NCBI GenBank assembly: GCA_946811695.1
Contig: OX328124.1
Span: 89,195,972 to 89,259,971, forward strand
Reading direction: 5' to 3'
Length of the DNA stretch: 64,000 nt
Source of the DNA: Gonocerus acuteangulatus
Taxonomy: Eukaryota > Arthropoda > Insecta > Hemiptera > Coreidae
The notes under the pieces were generated by a model. The model saw only the letters and a list, made by a program, of their open reading frames with translations. It searched no databases and was not told where the DNA came from. Below, piece by piece: positions 1 through 9,484 of this stretch. The first letter of the stretch is position 1; the number at the start of each line of letters is the position of its first letter. Both the position numbers and the translations under genes were made by a program.

Positions 1-337
1 AGAGTTTGGTAGTTTATTTATTTGATTTTACTCCCCAGCGTTTTTCATATCTTTGAAAATAAAGTATATGAAAAAATCGCTTGGGTCGGAGTGAAATAAA
101 TGAACTAGAGAGGGAATGAGTGGATTTGAGAGAAGTGGTTTTTGCCGGGGTCTTATGTCGCTCGTGTGACCTCACTACCAACATAACCTATCTTCATGAC
201 AGCAGGATACTTTCGCCCCTGTTTTCTTATATATCCCCTCGAGACGGAGGTTTATCCTCAGAGATATAAAGGAAAATGCACTTAAAGTAATCTACTTTGG
301 TTAAAAAATAACATTTTTTTGCATCATAGGCGTAAGG
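1..337. other. No gene seen; imperfect inverted repeat
   Basis: I see no coding region here. An imperfect inverted repeat lies at about 11-51 and 67-107: the left arm ends GCGTTTTTCATAT and the right arm starts ATATGAAAAAATCGC. It could be the trace of a small foldback element. The rest is anonymous AT-rich sequence leading into the SINE at 338. Confidence 0.4.
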
Positions 338-504
338 GTGGTCTCCCGTGGTGTAGTGGCTGGGGCCTTAGATTCATAAGCGGGAGATGGTGGGTTCGAT
401 CCCCACTGGCGGCAGGAATTTTCTCGTATCAGTGCTCGTTGACAAAATTCCTTCCGGCACCTTGGATATCGGCGGCAATGACCCAGATTTGTTGTTGATG
501 CGCC

Positions 505-550
<46 letters not shown>
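338..550 (+). mobile_element. tRNA-derived SINE (family 1), full-length
   Basis: A Pol III-type tRNA-related head has an A-box-like GTGGTGTAGTGGCTGG and a B-box GGTTCGATCCCCAC. The loop reads TTCATAAG, so the ancestor may be a tRNA-Met. After a body and a tail ending GATGCGCCGTT comes a run of about 44 A. The flanks AGGCGTAAGG (328-337) and AGGCGTTAGG (551-560) form a 10-bp target duplication with one mismatch. The same family recurs at 42099 and 57994. It is a retroposed SINE and not a tRNA gene: it has a long non-tRNA body and a poly(A) end. Confidence 0.88.
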
Positions 551-554
<4 letters not shown>

Positions 555-655
555 GTTAGGTCATAACATATGGAAGTATGCCCATTGGTCGAAATTTCTC
601 CATCTGATGTTAAGGCTGTAAGTCATTCAAGCGCGTTTCTTCTCTCCCTCCTTAA

Positions 656-1548
656 CCCTGGATTGACACAGTGGGATCAAAAATACCCCACACTTTGTTC
701 TAGGCCGTGTTTCTTAATTTCTATAAATCAGAGAGACTCCATCCTTCTTTCTAAATACTCGAATGTGTATTATCTGCCATAACCTAATATAAACAAAGCC
801 AGTTGTCTGATAACAGATAACTTTTTCACTCATCCGATAAATCTTCACGGATCGATCACTTCTATGTTACGGCTTTTTTAGAGACAAAATGGCCTGAAAA
901 GTGCCTTGAAAAGATTTTCTCTCTAATTTGAGCCACCAACTGGTGCAAGTTCATGTGGCAGAGTGCCCAACTGGATAACATACCAAATCCACTGAAGGCA
1001 CTAATGCTTGTTGTTTTGGGAGATTAATCAACTCCTTTTGGACATTCAACATCTTTCGTTATCTTGGAGAAAAACGTGAGATGTTCCTTTTGTGACAGAA
1101 AAGATGACAGGTAGACGAAAACGGTATGCTCTGTCTATAGAAGGCCGAAGTCTCACCATTACCGATCACTAAAATATGTTGAATGCTAACGATTCTTATA
1201 GGACAGAACATTGTACTTTCATAAAATTCCTATTTTTTATGGATTTTGTTCATTCTTGTTTATTGTTCTTAAAAAATATTTTCAGTTTAGTAATATTTTT
1301 TTTAGGATAATTATTTGGTGAATGAACAATATTGAGTTTTAGGATTTCCTAGCTATTTTGTGGATTTGAATAAAAATTATACAGATTTACTGCTGCTTGA
1401 ATTTATTTCTTGATGTTTCTTTTCTGTACATTGTAGTAAAAAAAAAAAAAAAATTAACTTTGATTTTTTTTATCTCCTTCAAACTATGGGGTAAAATTTA
1501 CCCCACAGTGTCATTACCGTAGATGTCAATGGCAGTGTCAATCCAGGG
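656..1548 (+). mobile_element. piggyBac-like DNA transposon, degenerate
   Basis: TTAA sits at both outer edges (652-655 and 1549-1552). The terminal repeats CCCTGGATTGACACAG (656-671) and CAGTGTCAATCCAGGG (1533-1548) match at 15 of 16 positions. TTAA target sites and short repeats starting CCC are hallmarks of the piggyBac superfamily. Further in, the left side has GTGGGATCAAAAATACCCCA and the right side a 19-base palindrome (about 1485-1503, TGGGGTAAA-A-TTTACCCCA), which resemble each other inverted and may be sub-terminal transposase sites. At 893 bp it is too short for a whole transposase gene, but a coding remnant remains (see 1025-1189). Confidence 0.85.
1025..1189 (+). pseudogene. piggyBac transposase C-terminal Cys-rich tail
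   Basis: In one frame the sequence reads RCSFCDRKDDR, a stop, then TKTVCSVYRRPKSHH and ends KYVEC at a TAA (1187-1189). The spacing C-x2-C-x3-DR-xTK-x2-C ... EC matches the cysteine-rich domain at the end of many piggyBac transposases. One in-frame TAG, the Tyr in CSVY where a second zinc ligand is expected, and the absence of the DDD catalytic core show it is dead. It lies inside the TTAA-flanked element, which supports the assignment independently. Confidence 0.72.
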
Positions 1549-1552
1549 TTAA

Positions 1553-1774
1553 CACATTGAATTTCAAGTAATTTTTAAGATTCCGGTATAGAAAGCCAGT
1601 TTAATTTAATCATTTTCTTAATAATAATAATAAGAGTACGTAATGGCCACCATAAATTATAATACCATTAACAAACAAAAGGTTTTATGAACCATCCCGC
1701 AGTTGTTTTATGTACAGAACGTTATTCACGGAAGTCCATTACGAGTTAGTTCGTAACCAGACGTGCTTCCACTT
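1553..1774. other. No gene seen
   Basis: Anonymous AT-rich sequence with a short (AAT)n-type run near 1620-1632, between the piggyBac-like element and the first Helentron-like copy. Confidence 0.4.
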
Positions 1775-1909
1775 TTAGCGCGGTTCCTCCCTCCCTTCAT
1801 AGGGAGGAACCCCGCTTATAAGGTAGATCTCACGAAACAATCCGGAAGTGCCGACTAGAAAATTTTGCGTTTCAGAACCCCTAGAGACCGAAAATGACGG
1901 TGGCAAATT

Positions 1910-1911
<2 letters not shown>

Positions 1912-1976
<65 letters not shown>

Positions 1977-1998
1977 GTGTGTGTGTGTGTGTGTGTGT
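1912..1998. repeat. (TA)n then (GT)n microsatellite inside H1
   Basis: A run of about 57 bases of alternating TA is followed by TGTATATG and a GT run. It occupies the internal microsatellite slot of the Helentron-like family. Confidence 0.95.
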
Positions 1999-2463
1999 TT
2001 TCGCTCTTTCCTGGCCTCAATAATGATATTGATGAAATTTGGTACAAAAATCTTTCGTCTAATTTGAAAGGTCAAGTTCGTCTACCAGCAGAATCCGCCC
2101 ACCGGAACATGGTTTTTGGAGCGAATGTCGCGCGAAAAAAATCGTTCCGCTTACTTCATATGCTTGCAAGTATTCGATTTATAGGCTTCTGGGCCTAGGA
2201 AAACGAATGAAACCATTTTTAAAGCGATAGCTTTAACTGTTTCGAGAAAACTGGAAAAAAAGTTGTTGAATAACGTTTTTGGTTTGGATACTTGGAATCA
2301 TGGGATTCAGTTGAAACATTTTCTGCATGTTCAAATATCATTAAAACTAATAGTTGAGAAGATATGGTCGACCGTTCGGAAGTAGGAAGCGTTGATCGTC
2401 GGGGTTTCGGTCAGTGTTCTTATTCAATAAAACACATTTTATTTGCTTAAATGTATATTTATT

Positions 2464-2506
2464 GCCGCCAACGTTTCGGCTTGCTATACAAGCCATCTTC
2501 AGGGCT
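2464..2506 (-). ncRNA. Hammerhead-like ribozyme motif, PLE1 left arm
   Basis: On the minus strand the order is GCC, CTGAAGA, stem GGCTTG-TATAG-CAAGCC, GAAA, CGTT, GGC. This matches the hammerhead layout stem I / CUGANGA / stem II / GAAA / short stem III / NUH. Hammerheads of this kind are known from Penelope-like elements. One base (T) separates CTGAAGA from stem II, so activity is uncertain. Confidence 0.65.
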
Positions 2507-2609
2507 GTAAGAACATATATGGTATAACAATGGTAAGGACAAAAAAAAAAAAAAAAAAAAAAAAAGGCTAGAAACATTAACATAAATATGAGTACCTATA
2601 TGCTTGAAA

Positions 2610-2673
<64 letters not shown>

Positions 2674-3114
2674 TAATAATAGCAATATAAATAAATATAC
2701 ATGTATATGGTATCCAAGAGAATACAGTAAAAGTGTCATAGTAACATACCTATTGAGAAGATTGAGAACTGTCCCGTTTCAAGAAGAGAACATTTCTGAA
2801 GACTGGAAGGATGGGGCAGGGCTAGACAGGAGAGGATGGGGGGAGGGGGTGGAGAGAAGTGGAGCTGGGAGTAAGGACGGAGGGTAAAGACCGCGGTAAA
2901 GATAAAGGACTTGCCGATGGATATTGCAGGTACAGGGAAGGATTGGGCCAGGGCTAGACAGGAGAGGATGGGGGTGAGGGGGTGGGGAGAAGTCGACCTG
3001 GGAGTAATGACAGAGGGACGGCGGTAAAGATAAAGGACTTGCCGATGGGTATTGCAGGTACAGGGAAGGATCAGACGGTGTGTGGGAATAGGGCAACGAA
3101 CCGGGTGGGATTAC

Positions 3115-3350
3115 CTAACGGGAGGTTTTGAGGATATGGAAAATGTTGGAATAGGTTGAGGAGATGACTTCTTTGTCAATTTTGTCATTGACGGGATTGT
3201 TTTCTAGATGGATATATATGGATTCAGAAAGGAGACGCTTCTCAAGGTTGGGTTCAGTGGAGAGGATGGAGAAGTTTTGGAAATCAAATTTATGTCCGTC
3301 CGTGATAGCGTGTCTAGAAAGTGCGGTTTTAATGTCTCTGTTCTTAATGT
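3115..3350 (-). pseudogene. PLE1 endonuclease C-terminal part, left arm
   Basis: The open frame reads RDIKTALSRHAITDGHKFDF...LEKRLLSESIYIH... and ends ILKTSR at a stop at 3115. H-x-FDF followed by E-x-x-x-x-KR-x-x-x-E is typical of the segment after the catalytic core of Penelope GIY-YIG endonucleases. The GIY-YIG core and the whole reverse transcriptase are missing, so it is a 5'-truncated copy and makes no functional enzyme. It is mirrored by the copy at 3400-3623. Confidence 0.7.
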
Positions 3351-3399
3351 TAAGAACAGAGACATTCTTAATGTTAAGAACAGACACACAAATACAACA

Positions 3400-3623
3400 T
3401 TAAGAACAGAGACATTAAAACCGCACTTTCTAGAAACGCTATCACGGACGGACATAAATTTGATTTCCAAAACTTCTCTATCCTCTCCACTGAACCCAAC
3501 CTTGAGAAGCGTCTCCTTTCTGAATCCATATGTATCCATCTAGAAAACAATCCCGTCAATGACAAAGAAGTCATCTCCTCAACCTATTCCAACATTTTCC
3601 ATATCCTCAAAACCTCCCGTTAG
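3400..3623 (+). pseudogene. PLE1 endonuclease C-terminal part, right arm
   Basis: This is the mirror copy of the frame at 3115-3350, ending at a TAG at 3621-3623. It carries His-to-Asn in the first helix (SRNAITDG), Tyr-to-Cys (SICIH) and a three-residue deletion (lost KID), and stays open. Like its twin it lacks the GIY-YIG core and the reverse transcriptase. Confidence 0.7.
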
Positions 3624-4067
3624 GTAATCCCACCCGGTTCGTTGCCCTATTCCCACACACCGTCTGATCCTTCCCTGTACCTGCAATACCCATCGGCAAG
3701 TCCTTTATCTTTACCGCCGTCCCTCTGTCATTACTCCCAGGTCGACTTCTCCCCACCCCCTCACCCCCATCCTCTCCTGTCTAGCCCTGGCCCAATCCTT
3801 CCCTGTACCTGCAATATCCATCGGCAAGTCCTTTATCTTTACCGCGGTCTTTACCCTCCGTCCTTACTCCCAGCTCCACTTCTCTCCACCCCCTCCCCCC
3901 ATCCTCTCCTGTCTAGCCCTGCCCCATCCTTCCAGTCTTCAGAAATGTTCTCTTCTTGAAACGGGACAGTTCTCAATCTTCTCAATAGGTATGTTACTAT
4001 GACACTTGTACTGTATTCTCTTGGATACAATATACATGTATATTTATTTATATTGCTATTATTATAC

Positions 4068-4102
<35 letters not shown>

Positions 4103-4217
4103 TTATATTTATATTTATATTTTCAAGCATATAGGTACTCATATTTATGTTAATGTTTCTAGCCTTTTTTTTTTTTTTTTTTGTCCTTACCATTGTTATA
4201 CCATATATGTTGTTACA

Positions 4218-4260
4218 GCCCTGAAGATGGCTTGTATAGCAAGCCGAAACGTTGGCGGCA
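4218..4260 (+). ncRNA. Hammerhead-like ribozyme motif, PLE1 right arm
   Basis: GCC / CTGAAGA (4221-4227) / T / GGCTTG-TATAG-CAAGCC / GAAA (4246-4249) / CGTT / GGC. Outer GCC and GGC can pair as stem I. The helix III candidate AC/GT is only two base pairs, as in the minimal hammerheads described in Penelope-like elements, and may need dimers to work. Confidence 0.68.
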
Positions 4261-5034
4261 ATAAATATACATTTTAGCAAATAAAATGTGTTTTATTGAA
4301 TAAGAACACTGACCGAAACCCCGACGATCAACGCTTCCTCCTTAAAACTAATATGTTGAAATTTTGGTTACGTTTGGAGTTAAGGAAGGGTTAGAATAAA
4401 ATATTTTATTAACAGACATGGAAAGTTTTGGTAACTTTGTATACTTTCCTTAATATCGGTTGAAAATCTTGGTAAGCCGAATGTTACCATTCGAAAGCTT
4501 ACTAAATGCTCTACAAAAAAGATTCTAAAGAAATTTTTGATTAGGCGATGTCAATCGGAGAAATAAGTGCTTAAAACTTTAAAGTAATTGATTTAGTTTA
4601 TTCGAACGGTTGTTTTTGTCTGTTTATATTCCTTGTTATTTTTTAATTTTTTTTTAATAGTTGGATAATGTATTTGACAATAAAATTGGTTAGGTAAAAA
4701 AAGAAAAACAATTTATTGTTAGAAATATAGCTTTCAAAGATAGAGAATCGAAGAAATGGTGACAATTATCAACTGCGGGGCCTTTCTGGGGTTGGCCGAC
4801 CCATCCAGGTAAGATCATAAATCAAGGCCTTTCGAGAAAGGTGGAACCAAAATAATAAATGTTTCTATTTTAATCTTTCAAATGAGACTAGGGATAAGAA
4901 CGGAACCGCGCTAAGATGATGCAACTCCTGCGAGTCGGACTTTTTGTTATGTTACTGCATCGCTACATTTTTATATTAATGAGTAATTTAGTGTAATCAA
5001 AATTAATGTAATTCAGGAAAAATAGTTGTATAAA

Positions 5035-5237
5035 CTTTTCTCGCAAACGGTTACAGGTAGGGGTTCCATTAGTTTTCCTACGTTAGAAAACATATAAAAA
5101 GAGTTCCCGCACGCATTTTTCCCCCAAAATCGTATTCCGCTGGACAGATTCTGTTGGTTAACGAATTTGACCTTCCAAATTAGATAATTCATAAAAATTG
5201 TATTATTTTAGTGGGAGTTTAAGAGCAAACAGAATAC

Positions 5238-5281
<44 letters not shown>
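5035..5281 (-). mobile_element. Helentron-like fragment with (TA)n
   Basis: The stretch is related to the middle of the H family in reverse orientation (TCTGTTGGTTAACGAATTTG, then GACCTTCCAAATTAGA) and runs into a (TA)n array at about 5237-5281. Both termini are missing. Confidence 0.55.
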
Positions 5282-5284
<3 letters not shown>

Positions 5285-5854
5285 CTAAAACACATTAATA
5301 AATTAATTAAAGTACAGTATTCTCAGTGTTCACGTCTCATACATACTATCTCTTATTTCTTCTCATCACCAGGGAAACTAACTGCCTTTTTTTATAGATC
5401 GTTTTCTCAATTATAGTTGTAGATCATTAATAAAACGACATTGTGGAAATATTTATGATATTTCATTAACGACGAGGAGTTTCAGGTGAGCTGAATATAT
5501 AAGACTTGTAGGGCGTACTAAAAGCTATTAAAATCTGAAATTCAAAGCATAGGACGGGTTGGATCGGGTCGAGACTGCATGATTGTATAAAGGAATTTTT
5601 TCGGTAGATTTATCCTCATATCCCCATACTGGGCTGTCTGCTCTACACCGCCAGGGACAGCTTCATCATTTTGATTTACACTTTACTACCCTCTATTTCT
5701 TTCTTCATATTTTTGCACCCGTTTTTTTCTAGCCGCACAAAATGTATGACCAGTTACATATTGATCGGAAATGTTTTGCTTTTGTCAACTCGAAGGTACT
5801 CGCTTTTTCGTTAGCAGTTAGCCCTATTTAATAATAATATACTTTCAGACTACA
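5282..5854. other. No gene seen
   Basis: Anonymous AT-rich sequence. No open frame has recognisable content and I see no terminal repeats. Confidence 0.4.
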
Positions 5855-6415
5855 TGACCACACTTCAGTAGTATACACCGCAGAACTGCGTGCACAGATA
5901 ACTACATTAACATTATGGACTCACTAAGTTTTTTGCATTCCAAGGATAACATATAAAGCATTAATCCTCTCACCATCAAAATTAGAACTACATTATTTCA
6001 AATTCAAAGTCAACACAAACATTTCACGTTGATCTTGCTACCTGGTCACGTTGGGATTTCACAAAGTATACATCAGTAACCATATAAGCAACATAGCGAC
6101 AAAGAGACAATCAACCTACGCCAAAACCATATTATCTCCAATAGGTTTATTGGCCATACCACTACACATTGGACACTCATTGCTCACACATAATTACTTC
6201 ACAGAGAAAAGAGACAAACCGATATGCAGACTTTGTATCATAACTCTGATAGTTCAACATATACTGAATGTAAAAGGCATGATAAACTAAACATTCCACA
6301 CGACCTACAAGGACGCCTTACAGAGGGTGGTCCATACCATACCATACATACAGTCTATACTGCAATATTTAAAACACATAAACATGTATCGCAAAATCTG
6401 AATAATATGATTAAA
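5855..6415 (+). pseudogene. Decayed LINE RNase H and C-terminal part
   Basis: Pieces in several frames match the end of the LINE at 31-35 kb in the same order: VVYTAELRAQ (RNase H, cf. IYTAEL), LLPGHVGI (cf. WLPGHTGI), IGHTTTHWTL (cf. RIGHSFLTHS), then LNIPHDLQGRLTEGGPYH (cf. LNIPYDIQELLTEDSPH). Many frameshifts and stops break it. RT and endonuclease are absent, so it is a 5'-truncated old copy. A Penelope palindrome lies directly downstream. Confidence 0.7.
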
Positions 6416-6496
6416 AATAAAATACATACTTTGGCAGAGGGTCGATGAAGCAGAACACCATTTGTTTTTGTTCAACTATTTTATTTTAGCTGTTTT

Positions 6497-6538
6497 GCCC
6501 GGCATGTTTCGTGCCTTAATTCGCACCTCTTCAGGGGC
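6497..6538 (-). ncRNA. Hammerhead-like motif, PLE2 copy 1 left arm
   Basis: On the minus strand: GCCC / CTGAAGA / G / GTGC-GAATTAAG-GCAC / GAAA / CATGCC / GGGC. Stem I (GCCC/GGGC) and stem II (GTGC/GCAC) can form. The expected cleavage triplet GTC has become GCC here, so this copy is probably inactive. Confidence 0.6.
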
Positions 6539-6636
6539 TTTCCTTGTCGGGAATTCCTCTCGTCATGTGTACTGGTTTGAGTCAGGCGTAATACTGTCGC
6601 CAGTACACATGACGAGAGGACTTCCCGACAAGGAAA

Positions 6637-6678
6637 GCCCCTGAAGAGGTGCGAATTAAGTCACGAAACGTGTCGGGC
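6637..6678 (+). ncRNA. Hammerhead-like motif, PLE2 copy 1 right arm
   Basis: GCCC / CTGAAGA (6641-6647) / G / GTGC-loop-TCAC / GAAA (6665-6668) / CGTGTC / GGGC. Stem II has one changed base (TCAC for GCAC). Stem I and a GTC cleavage triplet are present. Confidence 0.58.
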
Positions 6679-6735
6679 AAAATAGATAAAATAAAATAGT
6701 TGAACAAAAACAAATGGTGTTCTGCTTCATGAAAT

Positions 6736-7849
6736 ATGCATTTCAGGAATGCATGTACTTTAACAAATACTGTCAAATTTATCAAGTCACAATTAAAATA
6801 AAATGATTTATATAAAGAATTATATATAAAGAATTATATACTTGCATCTATATTATTTGTAATGTGACTGTGAGTTAATGTGAATTTCTTAATTTTGTTT
6901 ATATCTATTTTATTATGGACATAATTTCCTATTGAAATAATTTTATTTTAACTATAACTTGTTGAATTTGACAGCATTTATTGATAGGACATGGAATAGT
7001 AGTCCGCAGCGTTGAAGTCATGTAATAAAGTTATATGAGATTTTTAAAAGGATTATTCAACATCGCGAATTTTATTATTATTTATACTGGTTTACGGTCC
7101 ACATTTATTACTTTCAATTTACGGCTTAAACCCCGTTTACATTACACAAAAGAAATTTCCTCGCTGGAGGAATTTGAAAACACATTATCCAGGTTGAATA
7201 GAAATTACTTCTATGCCGTGAAACATAAAGGCAGGAATGCTCCAGTCGGGAGGATCCAGTGACGGGACAATAGTTTGTGCTGAGAAGAACAGACAAACAT
7301 TGAGGGAACAAACAATGATAAAGCCAAACTGGTCTGATAATGAAATTGGGTCGTCTACCATCATGGATCTCTATTGATGTTCATCCATGAAATCTCAATG
7401 TTCTGCTTTATTAGAACATTTAACAGCAGAAATACTCATATGTGCTAATTATAGAAATAATATAAATTATCATACAACGATTTTGCTTATGAATGATTTT
7501 AATTTATCACTTGAAAACAATTGTTAATTGACTCGTAAAATATTGGACTAAGCAGATAATATTTTTTGACTGTGAATATAAACTTCTTTTTTTTTTTTAT
7601 AACGAAAATAAAACTGCAGTTACGAAGAAACGTCAGTTTCTGATGACTTACACGACTTATTGACTCAAAACAGCCCATGGAATACAATTATACAAAAGTT
7701 CAAATATTTATGCATTTATTCAAAATTGCAGAAACGAAAAGTACTTGGAAATATTTGAAAACTAATTGAACAAAAAATGGAAATGCAAAATTTGTTTTTT
7801 AGAAAGAGTTTACATTTTCTAAGTTTTATGAAATGTTCCTTTTTATAGC

Positions 7850-7850
<1 letters not shown>
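6736..7850. other. No gene identified; short open frames only
   Basis: AT-rich sequence. A 75-codon open frame at 7035-7262 (+) starts MRFLKGLFNIANFIIIY and has a hydrophobic N-terminus, but I recognise no family and there is no supporting context. Nothing else is seen. Confidence 0.35.

Positions 7851-7852
<2 letters not shown>

Positions 7853-7930
<78 letters not shown>
7853..7930. repeat. (TA)n microsatellite
   Basis: About 78 bases of TA repeat with one AA interruption, running straight into the poly(T) of a SINE fragment. Confidence 0.93.
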
Positions 7931-7947
<17 letters not shown>

Positions 7948-7983
7948 TTACGGCGCATCTACTTCTAGGTCATTAGCGCCGTA
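7931..7983 (-). mobile_element. SINE 3'-tail fragment
   Basis: Poly(T) followed by ACGGCGCATCTAC and ATTAGCGCCGTA. Reversed, this is the tail GGCGCTAAT...GATGCGCCGT-poly(A) shared by the tRNA-headed SINEs and the 5S-headed SINE at 41121-41328. The head is missing, so it cannot be assigned to either. Confidence 0.75.
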
Positions 7984-8400
7984 TAATTATTATTAATTTC
8001 TATTAATCACTATTTCTTTATTACTATTTAATTTTTATTGAGTTGGGCCTTTACTTCAATCTTAGAATTTTCGTTATAGGCAAAAGGTAAAAAAAAAAAA
8101 ATCATCACTAATATGTTTCACAAATATTATTTTTCCTGCATGTTTCGGAACCCTTTGGTGACCCTTCAGGGGAACAGGTTATAAATATAAAAAAATACAG
8201 CCTCTACTTAAGGAGGAGAATGTTCTGCTTGTAGGATCACTCCAAGACTGTATACTCAAGTTTCCAGAAATCTTCCTTATATAAACTTATATAATGGTTA
8301 TTAATCTCTATTTATACTTTTTATTAATCACTATTTCTTTATTACTATTTAGTTTTATGATATTTCATTTTATATTTTCTTACATTATATAATTTACAAG
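7984..8400. repeat. Direct repeats around a degenerate Penelope-like end
   Basis: CACTATTTCTTTATTACTAT occurs at about 8008 and again at about 8327. Between them, on the minus strand, about 8134-8172 reads CCCCTGAAGGGTCACC, loop, GGTTCC, GAAA, CATGCAGG, the hammerhead layout with CTGAAGG in place of CTGAAGA. It looks like the remains of another Penelope-type 3' end. Confidence 0.45.
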
Positions 8401-9484
8401 TACATTTTCCTGACCTCATTACGGAGAACTATTAATTCTTTACTGTGAAACATTATCTCACAGTAATGAACTAATCGCCAAATTTTGTGAACTCATAATA
8501 AATAAACTTAACTAAAAAACATCGAAAACAATTATGATATCTTTCTGTTTTAGGCCAAACCGCTTTCTGGAACCCTTCCCATCTCCATCTTATCAGGTAA
8601 GCTCAGATTCATCATATCCAATTGAATGGCTTAAAATGTTATCCCATGACCATAATCAAGGTCGTACTGCAATAGATCATACACGTAATATTTTGCAGGT
8701 TTAAATGATTGTCATAACGGTTATGTTTGTCGTTTTTTTTTTTTTTTCATTAAAGGCGAGATAGGAAGCATATTCGATGGTAGATGAACATTTTGAAAAC
8801 TAAAATGCTTACTTTGTTTTAAATGATGAAACGCTGCTGTTACGGTTTTACTAATGTATAAATAAATAAATAAATAAGATCCTTATGTAAAGAATGTTGT
8901 TATTCAGGTTGCATTCTTGACAGAATGTTTTAGCGTTATTTTCAAATAGACACTAACGTGATACCAGGAATGAACCCGGTTTAAATGTATATACATCGAA
9001 GCATTTATTAATATGTTCCTTATGATAGAATGTTTCGGTATAATCCATTAAAACTCCGCATACTTAGTGCTCAATTAATGATAAATTCTTTTAAAATTAC
9101 AATTTGAATACCTACTATAAAATGTGATATTTTATTATTATAAAACATATAACATCCTACATTTCTCTTACTTAAGAACTGTATAATTTTACTTCATTGA
9201 GAGGTTATAGTTTACGGTTGGGATCGATCGTGTGGTATCTTAATAAAACTGATAAGATTGTAAAACTAATAAGAATATTGATAAGATACCATAAGACAGA
9301 ACCCGAGCAATATCTACAATCTAAATTATTGTAAGTTTAAACTAATATTCCATTTCTTTTATTCCTTTTCGGTTGTCTTAAGTTCTTTCTTACTTATATT
9401 TGTTTTATTTTGTTACTTGTAACACTTAATATATTTTACTCTACTGCCGTGGGACAACAACATTCCTATAAACACTACTTAACC
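8401..9484. other. No gene seen
   Basis: Anonymous AT-rich DNA. Minor features are an (AAAT)n run near 8858-8876 and an imperfect hairpin with arms TGGTATCTTA and TAAGATACCA at about 9232-9292. Confidence 0.4.

Larger units (their letters stand above)
2353..4341. mobile_element. Palindromic Penelope-like insertion (PLE1)
   Basis: Two copies of the same 3' part of a Penelope-like element lie in opposite directions with their 3' ends outward. The arms cover about 2384-3350 and 3400-4338, and the centre at 3351-3399 consists of short GTTAAGAACAGA repeats. TTAAAACTAATA occurs just outside on both sides (2341-2352 and 4342-4353), and the sequence reads continuously across it in other Helentron-like copies, so the palindrome looks like one insertion with a 12-bp target duplication. 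Each arm holds the end of the endonuclease domain, a C-rich 3' UTR with a tandemly doubled 130-bp segment, a (TA)n stretch, and a hammerhead-like motif. The arms differ in (TA)n and poly(T) length and by a 9-base indel in the coding part. Confidence 0.82.
1775..4945 (+). mobile_element. Helentron-like non-autonomous element H1, interrupted
   Basis: The left end is T-run + TAGCGCGGTTCC followed by the hairpin GGTTCCTCCC/GGGAGGAACC. The right end is GGAACCGCGCTAAG, then the hairpin AGTTCC-loop-GGACT and TTTTT. The first and last motifs are inverted repeats of each other. A (TA)n(GT)n array sits at 1912-1998, in the same relative place as in other copies. Without the Penelope insertion (2353-4341) it is about 1.2 kb. 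This architecture is that described for HINE/DINE elements mobilised by Helentrons. No Rep/helicase is present. The class assignment is inference; the repeated family is seen directly. Confidence 0.7.
6431..6733. mobile_element. Palindromic Penelope-like insertion (PLE2), copy 1
   Basis: Inverted arms lie at about 6440-6572 and 6600-6733, around a 28-base loop containing GTCAGGCGTAATACTGTCGC. Each arm holds the 3' end of a second Penelope family with CTCTGCCAAA-type ends outward, an AATAAAATAG segment and a hammerhead-like motif. The unrearranged form is at 36397-36805 and a second palindrome at 42530-42887. No coding sequence is left. Confidence 0.75.

Noticed and set aside
338..412. Functional tRNA gene (also at 42099, 57994, 35860-35940)
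   Set aside because: The heads are diverged from a good cloverleaf and joined to long SINE bodies, and three have target duplications.
1775..2075. Open frames rich in repeated Tyr-Ile or Thr-His around the (TA)n/(GT)n array
   Set aside because: They are translations of a microsatellite. The same applies to similar frames at about 4.0, 5.2, 10.7, 19.8, 30.1, 35.5, 36.8, 39.1, 53.7 and 58.7 kb.
3204..3574. Overlapping frames across the centre of the Penelope palindrome
   Set aside because: They are antisense or out-of-frame shadows of the endonuclease C-terminus read through the mirror centre.
2779..3959. Two identical Pro/Ser-rich open frames (2779-3096 minus and 3642-3959 plus)
   Set aside because: They lie in the C-rich, tandemly doubled 3' UTR of the Penelope arms and are identical because of the palindrome. 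Composition and position argue against a gene.
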